A stretch of DNA of 18,580 nucleotides from Streptosporangiaceae bacterium. Its GTDB lineage: Bacteria; Actinomycetota; Actinomycetes; Streptosporangiales; Streptosporangiaceae. The translations under genes were made by a program, and so were the position numbers. The first letter of the stretch is position 1; each line of letters starts with the position of its first letter. The stretch is from assembly GCA_030039095.1 (NCBI GenBank), contig JASHQP010000547.1, forward strand, positions 1 to 18,580, read 5' to 3'. Of this stretch, positions 7,216 to 13,856 are shown one piece after another. The notes below the pieces were generated by a model that had not been told where the DNA came from, did not search any database, and worked only from the letters and a program-made list of their open reading frames with translations.

Positions 7216-8733
7216 ATGACAACACCTCATACGCGCCGGGATGGGACTGGCCAGTCAGTTGAGGCTTCGGGCGTCTGGGTCGCGGAGACCAAACTCAGGG
7301 CAGGCTCCCTGCGCCTCAGCGGCGCGCTGATGCAGAACATCACGCACATCGCACCCGCCATCGCGGCGTTCTTCTTCACGCCATTCGTGGTCAGTCTGGC
7401 CGGCGCGCACTCGGTTCTGGCATATGCCGTTGGGGTCGTGGTCGTCTTCGGCCTCGGTGTCTGCCTCACTCAGCTGGCTAAGAACTTCCCGTCGGCTGGG
7501 GGATACTTCACCTACATCAGCCGTACGATCGGACCGCGCTTCGGATTTCTCAGTGCCTGGACCTTCGTCTTCTATGCGCCGATCATCTCTGGCCCTGTCG
7601 CCGCGTATTTCGGGTTCATCTTGGAGAATCAGCTCAAGGCGGCTTATGGCTTTGACTTCCCCTGGTGGGTGACCACCCTGATTCTCGTACCGCTGGTCTC
7701 GCTCTTGATGTACCTGGGCATCGTCCTGTCTGTGCGCCTGCTCATCCTGCTGGGAACGCTGGAGATCCTGATCATCCTGGCGCTAGCTATCTCCGGCCTC
7801 GCCGACCCCGGAGTGGGCGGATCAGATGTCAAGGTATTTAATCCGGGATTCAATCCCGGCCACATCGCGACAGCTAGCGGGGTCGCTCTCGCTATCGTCT
7901 TCAGCGTCCAGGGGCTAACGGGCTGGGAAGGAGCTGTACCGCTCGCGGAAGAGACGCAGAACCCGCGGAAGAACGTCAAGCGCTCGATCCTCATCTCGAT
8001 TGTTGTCGTGGGCGTCGTTCTCGTTGTGGCCTATTGGGGCCAGGTCGTCGGGTGGGGCGTCAACAATCTGAAAGGCCTGGTGAACTCGCCAACGCTTCCC
8101 GCGCTCGTGCTCGGAACCAAGTACTGGGGACATTTCTGGCCGGTCGTTCTCTTCGCCTTGTTCACGTCGGTCATCGCGAACCTCATCGCCTGCCAGAATG
8201 TTGCCACACGCATGTGGTGGAACATGGCGGACAAGGGGGCCTTGCCGAAGGTAGTGGCAACGCTAGACCCGACCAGGAAGACACCTGTGGTCGCTATCCT
8301 CATCCAGTTCGTCATGGCTATGGGCCTTGGACTTGGCGTCGGCTTCGCGCTCGGCCCTGAGGTTTCGTTCAACCTGCTAGTCGGGCTCACGCTCGTTCTC
8401 GCAATCATCTTCATTTACATCGTCTCGAACATCGGGATGGGGCTGTACTACTGGCGTGAGCGCCGTTCAGAATTCAACTGGTTCCTGCACTTCCTCCTCC
8501 CGTTGGTTACGAGCCTCGTGCTGGCGTACTCGGTCGTCAAGTCATTCCAGCCGTTCCCGGCCGCACCCTATGCGTATGCGCCGGAGATCGTGGGTGGCTG
8601 GATGCTTGTTGGCGTCGGCGTCCTCTACTGGCTGCACCGCACTGGCCGGGAGGAGTGGCTCACGAGGGCGGGCGATGTCGTCTCGGAGCGTCCGGAGACC
8701 CCTGAAGAGCTTGCGGAGACCGCAACTGCCTAG
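7216..8733 (+). CDS. APC-superfamily permease
   Basis: This integral membrane secondary transporter of 505 residues has about 12 hydrophobic segments and belongs to the amino acid-polyamine-organocation superfamily. Conserved pieces include the substrate-binding helix-1 region (ITHIAPAIAAFFFTPF, 42-57), FPSAGGYFTYISRTIG (91-106) and the helix-6/loop motif GLTGWEGAVPLAEETQNPRK (233-252). The hydrophilic C-terminal tail begins near 476. The ATG lies six bases after GGAGG (7205-7209), so the start is secure. Most relatives carry amino acids or amines, whereas the neighbours here look like sugar enzymes. The substrate may therefore be an amino-containing or acidic sugar derivative, or the neighbours may handle something other than a plain sugar. 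This is inference from context only. Confidence 0.92.
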   Translation: MTTPHTRRDGTGQSVEASGVWVAETKLRAGSLRLSGALMQNITHIAPAIAAFFFTPFVVSLAGAHSVLAYAVGVVVVFGLGVCLTQLAKNFPSAGGYFTYISRTIGPRFGFLSAWTFVFYAPIISGPVAAYFGFILENQLKAAYGFDFPWWVTTLILVPLVSLLMYLGIVLSVRLLILLGTLEILIILALAISGLADPGVGGSDVKVFNPGFNPGHIATASGVALAIVFSVQGLTGWEGAVPLAEETQNPRKNVKRSILISIVVVGVVLVVAYWGQVVGWGVNNLKGLVNSPTLPALVLGTKYWGHFWPVVLFALFTSVIANLIACQNVATRMWWNMADKGALPKVVATLDPTRKTPVVAILIQFVMAMGLGLGVGFALGPEVSFNLLVGLTLVLAIIFIYIVSNIGMGLYYWRERRSEFNWFLHFLLPLVTSLVLAYSVVKSFQPFPAAPYAYAPEIVGGWMLVGVGVLYWLHRTGREEWLTRAGDVVSERPETPEELAETATA

Positions 8734-8909
8734 CGTCTCCCCGAAAGTGACACGCCAGAACCCATGCGCTCGTCGCAAAGGAGGGCATGGATCGAACGCC
8801 GCCGACGCTGGGCTGTACGCCGAAGTCCATGCCACTGCGAAGCGGTAATTCGTGAATACATATCCCGTATTGTGATTTCCTGGCAGAACGACAGTAGATG
8901 AAGGCAAGG

Positions 8910-8915
8910 TAGGAT
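8910..8915 (+). promoter_or_regulatory. -10-like element upstream of the SDR gene
   Basis: TAGGAT at 8910-8915 matches the actinobacterial housekeeping -10 form and lies 44 bp before the SDR start. The -35 region is not convincing. An AATAC/GTATT inverted repeat with a 7-bp spacer lies further upstream at 8855-8871. The 226-bp gap before the SDR gene otherwise holds only a doubtful 22-codon ORF (8787-8855). Confidence 0.3.
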
Positions 8916-8959
8916 AATCCGTCCCGGCCATCAGGATACTAGAACTCTCGGAGTCGCAC

Positions 8960-9721
8960 ATGTCTCAGTTCAGCGGGAAAGGCGTCGTTGTGACGGGGGC
9001 AGCGCAGGGTATCGGCCTGGCGATGGTCCAGCGCTTCCTCGAGGAGGGCGCCTCGGTGATCGCCTTCGATCGCAACACTGAGGTACTGCATTCGGCTACT
9101 GGCAGCCTAGGAGAACAGTGTGTGCCATTTGCGGGAGACATATCGATTCACGACGATTGCCGCCGCGCGGTGCGGATGTGCGTCACCAAGTTCGGCCATA
9201 TCGACGTGATGTGTGCCCATGCCGGGATAGCCGATCCACTCGCGCTTCTTGACATGACGGATGATCACTGGCGACGGCATATTTCCGTCAATGTCGATGG
9301 CACCATGTATTGCGTTGTGGAAGCGGCACGAGCAATGGTGGATTCCGGTGGTGGAGCGATTGTCTGCACATCCTCAATTAACGCGTGGTTTGTCGAGGAA
9401 ACGCATGCCGTGTACAACGTTACTAAAGCCGCCGTGTGGGCCTTGGTCCGCTCGGCGGCGATCGACCTTGCCCGGCACGGCATCCGGGTGAATGGAGTAG
9501 CCCCGGGAGTGGCGGATACACCTCTGGCTGAGCTTGTGGTGCACAATGCCGAACTCGCGCCGCAGTATCTGAAGTCGATACCGCTCGGGCGGTTTGCCCA
9601 GCCGTCCGATATCGCGGACTGCGTGGCCTTTCTTGCGTCCGATCAGGCCTCATATCTGACGGGTCAGACGATTGTCCTCGATGGCGGACAGACGCTTGGG
9701 ATTCCTGGGACTCTCGAATAA
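8960..9721 (+). CDS. SDR-family NAD(P)-dependent oxidoreductase
   Basis: This is a classical short-chain dehydrogenase/reductase of 253 residues. It carries the nucleotide-binding TGAAQGIG at 12-19, D37 after the second beta strand (favouring NAD over NADP), D60, and the catalytic tetrad N111, S139, Y152 and K156 (YNVTK). The C-terminal LTGQTIVLDGGQTLG is typical. It likely oxidises a secondary alcohol of the pathway's sugar or polyol in the cytoplasm. One oddity is that the usual NNAG structural motif reads CAHAG at 85-89. CGGAG (8949-8953) sits six bases before the ATG. The gene ends in tandem stops, TAA TAG. It shares the lower-GC codon use of the epimerase and permease genes upstream, although 226 bp separate it from the permease. 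Confidence 0.93.
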   Translation: MSQFSGKGVVVTGAAQGIGLAMVQRFLEEGASVIAFDRNTEVLHSATGSLGEQCVPFAGDISIHDDCRRAVRMCVTKFGHIDVMCAHAGIADPLALLDMTDDHWRRHISVNVDGTMYCVVEAARAMVDSGGGAIVCTSSINAWFVEETHAVYNVTKAAVWALVRSAAIDLARHGIRVNGVAPGVADTPLAELVVHNAELAPQYLKSIPLGRFAQPSDIADCVAFLASDQASYLTGQTIVLDGGQTLGIPGTLE

Positions 9722-9787
9722 TAGGAGAGCAGAAGGGCCACGAGACGAGTAGGGGTCGGCAGTCCCCGGCCGCAGCCACGTCCGCTG

Positions 9788-10006
9788 TTACTCCTCGGCG
9801 AGCAGGTGGGCGGTGGGCGCGCGGCGCAGCAACGCGGCGGGCAGCACGCGGCTGCGGGGGGTGATGAGGATCCTGGCGACGACGGTAGCGGCGGCGATGG
9901 CGATTAGCCGGGCGGGCAGCTGGCGCGAGGCCTGCTGGCCGCCGGGCTGCTGGTGGTGATCGCCGCTGGACTGACGCTGACCGACCGATTTGCTGTTCAC
10001 GCCCAT
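9788..10006 (-). CDS. Small hypothetical protein downstream of the UGSC pair
   Basis: This reading frame of 72 codons begins 51 bp after the stop of the UGSC partner gene. GGAAG lies four bases before its ATG. The N-terminal third is rich in Gln, Ser and His. The rest is Ala/Arg/Leu-rich (ARLIAIAAATVVARILI) with strongly G/C-ending codons, which argues for real coding sense. The hydrophobic stretch is too short and too interrupted by Arg to be a convincing membrane helix. I do not recognise a family. It could be the third gene of the UGSC operon or the tail of a decayed gene. A strongly G/C-ending codon pattern alone is weak proof in this genome. Confidence 0.38.
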   Translation of the reverse strand: MGVNSKSVGQRQSSGDHHQQPGGQQASRQLPARLIAIAAATVVARILITPRSRVLPAALLRRAPTAHLLAEE

Positions 10007-10057
10007 GATCTTCCGATCCCTGTTTTCCGAAGTCGGAGACCTTGCCGACGACGACCT

Positions 10058-11137
10058 TCATTTGGCTATCTCCTCGACCTTGACCGTGGCCGGCGCTCGG
10101 TTGGGGAGGCCGAAAGTCTCCACGATCGACGACACGCCAGCGTTGGGGGCGCCGGCCACCACGATCTGGACCGCGTCCGGGCGCGCAATCAGCTGCACCG
10201 GAGTGTCCGGGTCCTCCGGCGGTTCCTGCGGCTGGGCGTCCGGGTGGCCGGCGGGCAGCCGCCAGCCGGTGCCGCTGGCGAAAGCCTCCTTGCCAGCTCT
10301 GGCCAGATCCCGATAGGTGCGCCAGCCCAGCTCGACGATGGCCGCCCGGATGTCGTCCTTGGACCAGCCGTGCTTGTCCAGGAGCCGGGCGTGTTCCGGG
10401 TTCAGCACCACGTAGCCGCTCGCTCGCGGCCGTACCAGCGCGCCGGTCCGGCACAGCGAGTCGGAGAAGTCCGCGGCGAGCTGCTCGGGGGCCGTGGTGT
10501 GCCGAGCCTCGATGTGCAGCACCGAGCGGATCACGGTCGCGGAGACGGCGCTGTCGTCCGGGCCGATGCCGTTGTCCGCAGCCAGGCTGGCCCAAGGGGA
10601 GTCCTCCTCGTTCTCCGCGATGCAGCAGGAGTACTTGGCCGGGGTGCCCTGGGTAGCCTGGTCGAACATGTGCGGCTCGAGCCCGAGGCCGTTGATCGCG
10701 CCGAGCCTGATCGCCCGGCCGATCGTCGCGTTGGCGCGGAACCCCGATCCCCACACGTTGCCGCGGGAGTTCAGCCCGATCCGCTGCCGGACCGGGCCGT
10801 AGACCACGACGAACGGCGCGGTCCCCGTGGTGGACTGCCAGATCGACCTGGTGACCATGCCGTCGAGCAGGAACGCGTCCCAGGCGGCCAGCACGACGGG
10901 GAAGTATTCCGGCAAGCAGCCAGCCAGCGCCGCGTTGAGCGCGGCGAGGCGTACGGTCAGGTTCTTGTTCAGGTGTGGCATGGGGATGAGCACCTCGCCC
11001 GGGTCGCGACTGGTCGTCGCCATGAACTCCGCAAGGTAGGACTCGGTGACCGGGATGACAGGCAGCCCGTCAGTCCAGCCGCGTTCGTAGTAGTACTCCA
11101 TCGCGCGGCGGACCTCGGCCGCGTCCACCTTTGTCAC
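10058..11137 (-). CDS. UGSC-associated conserved protein of unknown function
   Basis: This protein of 359 residues has no signal peptide and is coupled to the UGSC gene by a GTGA overlap (GTG start at 11137, UGSC stop ending at 11134). The N-terminal YYYERGWTDGLPVIPVT (residues 15-31) is a segment I associate with proteins found beside, or fused to, UGSC-family proteins. Other notable parts are a Gly/Arg/Asn-rich core (GLNSRGNVWGSGFRANATIG, 121-140, then RAIRLGAINGLGL) and KYSCCIAENEEDSPW (168-182), which contains the adjacent pair C171-C172. The C-terminal VQIVVAGAPNAG is probably another conserved strand-loop. The 1:1 translational coupling suggests a stable complex or a shared reaction with the selenoprotein. 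The Cys pair and the partner's Sec/Cys motif make a redox role possible, but no function is established from sequence. Confidence 0.72.
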   Translation of the reverse strand: MTKVDAAEVRRAMEYYYERGWTDGLPVIPVTESYLAEFMATTSRDPGEVLIPMPHLNKNLTVRLAALNAALAGCLPEYFPVVLAAWDAFLLDGMVTRSIWQSTTGTAPFVVVYGPVRQRIGLNSRGNVWGSGFRANATIGRAIRLGAINGLGLEPHMFDQATQGTPAKYSCCIAENEEDSPWASLAADNGIGPDDSAVSATVIRSVLHIEARHTTAPEQLAADFSDSLCRTGALVRPRASGYVVLNPEHARLLDKHGWSKDDIRAAIVELGWRTYRDLARAGKEAFASGTGWRLPAGHPDAQPQEPPEDPDTPVQLIARPDAVQIVVAGAPNAGVSSIVETFGLPNRAPATVKVEEIAK

Positions 11138-11706
11138 GATCGTGCCACCTCCGCAGGGCCCTGGTAGGTCAGCCCGGCACCGAGCACCCGGATGACGTCC
11201 TGCAGCGCGTCCCGCACTATCTCGTCGATCTCCGTCTCGGTGCGGCTGGCGACCGGGTGGGGCAAGGCCACGTACCGGTAACCGGGGAACCCCATCTGGT
11301 TCGCCATCGCCTCAGCGGTGATCTTGAAGGCATCCGTGCACAGGCTGACAGCGGGAATGCCGGCCCGCTCCAGCACGATCCCATCGGCCAAACTGGCCGC
11401 GCTGCACGAGCCTCAATCACCGATCGCGGCCACCGCGAAGTCGCAGTTGTGCAGCATCTGCTGGACGACCGACTCCTCGACGGGCGTGCCGAAGTAGCCC
11501 TTGACGAACATCCGGAACTCCCGGACGCCGTACTTTTCCCGGAGCTCGCGGCCGACGGCGCGGAGGATCACGGCGCCGTTCGGCTTAGTGTTGTCGAGCA
11601 GGCCGACGACGAGGCCCTTCAGTGATTGGGGGCGGGGCGCCAGCGTGGTGTTGGTGGTCTGATCGCCGGCCCCGGTGGGGTCGAGCAGTGGCTCTCTTGT
11701 ACTCAA
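11134..11706 (-). CDS. UGSC family (seleno)protein with in-frame TGA read as selenocysteine
   Basis: One continuous frame of 190 residues contains a single internal TGA at 11415-11413 that sits exactly at the U of the family's U-G-S-C motif. Upstream residues read LLDPTGAGD (7-15), LAPRPQSLKGLVVGLLDNTK (22-41) and CDFAVAAIGD (88-97). The TGA is position 98, followed by G99, S100, C101 and then SAASLADGIVLERAGIPAV. Both sides match my memory of the UGSC family, so this looks like Sec insertion rather than truncation. A SECIS-like hairpin follows. The U-x-x-C spacing suggests a thiol/selenol redox centre, but the reaction is unknown. I chose the TTG at 11706 because GGAAGGTGG precedes it and the family begins near LLDPTG; a TTG at 11739 is the alternative. 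The stop overlaps the partner's GTG. SelA, SelB and the Sec tRNA are not in the window. Confidence 0.85.
11385..11399 (-). promoter_or_regulatory. SECIS-like hairpin after the in-frame TGA
   Basis: Within the UGSC coding sequence, CGGCC and GGCCG form a perfect 5-bp stem around the loop AGTTT. Exactly 18 nt separate the TGA from the loop, the same spacing as I recall for E. coli fdhF, and a G lies in the first two loop positions. The lower stem pairs poorly. A GC-rich hairpin can arise by chance, so this is support rather than proof. Confidence 0.5.
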
Positions 11707-11893
11707 GGCGCCACCTTCCCCTCTCGAGGAGAAATTCAACAGGAGGAACGGGCCGTCGACTCATCGGTCCGTCCGGCGTCTTGACCAGGTTCGGGTGGGG
11801 ACAGCGAGGGTCGGCCACGGTCCGATGGCCGCGTAGCCCTCGCCGGGCAGGGCCCGGGTCCCGGTCGGCCGCGCGGCAGGGCGGCCTGGTCTT

Positions 11894-11935
11894 CTGGCAT
11901 GATGCCAGCCTAGATTCGCGGGATCTTGCTGACAA
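11894..11935 (-). promoter_or_regulatory. Promoter with perfect palindrome upstream of the UGSC operon
   Basis: On the minus strand TTGTCA (11935-11930) and TAGGCT (11912-11907) are separated by exactly 17 bp, a good actinobacterial sigma-70-type promoter. A perfect palindrome, CTGGCAT-G-ATGCCAG on the plus strand (11894-11908), overlaps the end of the -10 and the predicted transcription start. That is the place for a repressor site. It lies about 190 bp before the UGSC start. The 417-bp gap (11740-12156) shows no other gene that I can support. Confidence 0.5.
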
Positions 11936-12156
11936 TATGCTCGCCGCCGAGCGGCCGTACGTACGGCTGTGCCTGCGCACCGTGCCGCGGTCCTCGTGCC
12001 GTCCGGCCGAACGCCATGCCTAGAACCTCGGCATGGTCGCGACGAGCACGCCGCCGCCGTCCCTGGCCAGGAGCGCGGCCTATGCCCCCCGGTGCCATGA
12101 GAACGTGAATGGACCTGCCCAGCCGTTCGCGATTCACTCCCCGCCGGACGTCTCAG

Positions 12157-13674
12157 CTAGCGCGTGGGCGCCGGCGGCAGCCCCGCCGGACCCATGAAGG
12201 CGAAGACCTGGCTGGTGCCCGGGAGCAGCAGCAGGCCATCGGCGGCCGACGGCGTCGGGAAGTGGTTCGCCGACCCGCCGAAGGGAATCGAGACCACCTG
12301 CTTGCCGGTGGCAGGGTTGAGGCCGTGCACCGCGTTGTCGGCTCCAATCGTCCAGACCAGCCCATCGGCGATGATCGGGCCGCCAGCAGCGCCGTCGTTG
12401 TCGGTCCACAGTTGTCTGAGGTGGGGGGCCCTGGCCGAGACCCTGATCGCCGTCACGCCGTTCGGGCACGGTACGTAGACGACCGAGCCCATCACCGCGT
12501 GTCCGCCGTCGGGGTCGCCCTGGCACACCGGAAGCGACGCGACCTCGCCATCCTCGCCGCCGAGGTGCCCCTGGCGCAGCAGGTAGGCGGTGTCGGTCTT
12601 GCCGACCTGGAATACGAAACCGTCCACGAGCGCGGGGTCCCCGGTTCCGAGGTCGAGGTCGTCGCCGCTGAGCCGCTGCCAGTCGCTGAGGTAGAAGATC
12701 GACTCCAGGTGCATGGCCGGCGACAGCTCGAGCACCACGTCGCTGTCGTCGTAGGGCTGGCCGGCGCCGAGGTTGTAGCCATCGGCGCTGGCCACGTAGA
12801 CGTTCCCCTGAGGGTCGATGACGGGAGAACTGCCGCCCATCCAGACCGCTCCCCGGTCTCTGCCGCTGCCGATCTGGAAATAGTCCAGCGGTCCTCCCGT
12901 CTCCGGGATCGAGACGACGTAGCCGTGGGCAGGACCGTTGGGGCCGGGACAGTCGCCGAAGTTCTGGCCGTAGGCGATGACCACGCGACCGTGGTCGAGC
13001 GCCAGCCCTGGCCGCTGCAGCTGCGCGAGCTGGTCCTCGCCGGCGCTGGGCATCGCCGGCTGGCTCAGCTCGACCTTGCCGGTGAACAGGTCGAGCCCGA
13101 ATAGGCGGTGCGACGCCTCCACGCCACCGGAGGAAGACGGGCCCTTGATCAAGGTGTCCGCGTCGACGAAGATCTCGTGGCGTGCCAGGTCGATCACCGG
13201 GGTGCCCGTAATGCCGACCACGGGCGAGATGTCGCCGCACGGCAGGTCACGGGATGGCACGGGGCTCGCCAGATGGCGTGACCACAGAATGTGCCCGCTG
13301 CGGGCGGCCAGCACGTAGACAGTGTCGTTCTCGGTCGCAGCCACGACGCGGCCGTCGGCGACGAGCGGCTCGCCATACAGCTGCCCGTCGAGGACCGGCG
13401 AGGTCCAGGCCCGCCGCGATGGCAGCAGCCTGGTCTGCGCGGCCTGGACCCCGGTCGCCTCAGCATTCCCGTGGTAGACGGTCCAGCTGGCGCCGGAGCC
13501 TGGGGCCTCCGGCTCCGGGACGGCGGGCACGGTGGCCGACGACGAGGACACAGAGCCCGAAGCCGCTCCGCCGGCACCGAGGCTGGTCGTGCCGGGATGC
13601 CGGACCGGCCCAGAACAGGCCGAGCAGGCCACCGCCAGGACTCCCATGGCAGCGGCGAGCGTTGCTTTCCTCAT
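12157..13674 (-). CDS. PQQ-like beta-propeller repeat lipoprotein
   Basis: This protein of 505 residues begins with a lipoprotein-type signal: the basic MRK, a hydrophobic core and a lipobox-like LAVAC with C17 as the probable lipidated Cys. A Ser/Gly/Pro-rich tether follows to about residue 62, so it is probably anchored outside the cytoplasmic membrane. The mature part opens with WTVYHGNAEATG (64-75) and shows repeated propeller blades of the PQQ-like/BamB type: TVYVLAARSGHILWSRHL (118-135), LFGLDLFTGKVELS (191-204), GNVYVASADGYNLG in mid-protein, and AVHGLNPATGKQVVSIPF near the end. No PQQ-dependent catalytic set is evident, so it is probably a binding or scaffold protein. GGGAG lies eight bases before the ATG. 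It stands apart from the thiolase operon by a 182-bp gap, so its link to the acyl-CoA genes is only positional. Confidence 0.85.
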   Translation of the reverse strand: MRKATLAAAMGVLAVACSACSGPVRHPGTTSLGAGGAASGSVSSSSATVPAVPEPEAPGSGASWTVYHGNAEATGVQAAQTRLLPSRRAWTSPVLDGQLYGEPLVADGRVVAATENDTVYVLAARSGHILWSRHLASPVPSRDLPCGDISPVVGITGTPVIDLARHEIFVDADTLIKGPSSSGGVEASHRLFGLDLFTGKVELSQPAMPSAGEDQLAQLQRPGLALDHGRVVIAYGQNFGDCPGPNGPAHGYVVSIPETGGPLDYFQIGSGRDRGAVWMGGSSPVIDPQGNVYVASADGYNLGAGQPYDDSDVVLELSPAMHLESIFYLSDWQRLSGDDLDLGTGDPALVDGFVFQVGKTDTAYLLRQGHLGGEDGEVASLPVCQGDPDGGHAVMGSVVYVPCPNGVTAIRVSARAPHLRQLWTDNDGAAGGPIIADGLVWTIGADNAVHGLNPATGKQVVSIPFGGSANHFPTPSAADGLLLLPGTSQVFAFMGPAGLPPAPTR

Positions 13675-13856
13675 AGCGATCGCTCCCGTCTATCCCGGCT
13701 GATGAAGCGGATCGCCGACCGCGGGGTTGCCACACCCCAGACTGCCAGAACGAGCGGTCCCCGACACGGCCCGTCGCCGAGCTGCCTGACCTCCTCGAGT
13801 TCCGGCCGCATCGCCACAACCATTCCTCAGAGCTGTTCTTCATGCTCGACCGAATG

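Noticed and set aside
9752..9767. GGGG/CCCC hairpin as terminator after the SDR gene
   Set aside because: Only a 4-bp stem with an 8-base loop and no T tract.
9423..10754. A 443-codon minus-strand frame spanning the SDR end and the UGSC partner
   Set aside because: It runs out of frame through the recognised UGSC partner, antisense to the SDR, and its Arg/Pro/Gly-rich translation has no family features.
9953..11167. A 404-codon plus-strand frame
   Set aside because: It is antisense to the UGSC partner, which has conserved-looking segments and translational coupling.
11415..11739. Truncated UGSC gene ending at the TGA
   Set aside because: The downstream frame continues with GSC and family-like sequence, and its stop overlaps the partner's start, so simple truncation is less likely than Sec read-through.
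11781..11790. TTGACCAGGT identical to part of the SorC-operator repeat
   Set aside because: The paired arm is absent and the complement CTGGTCAAG is a common codon run in GC-rich genes, so chance is likely.
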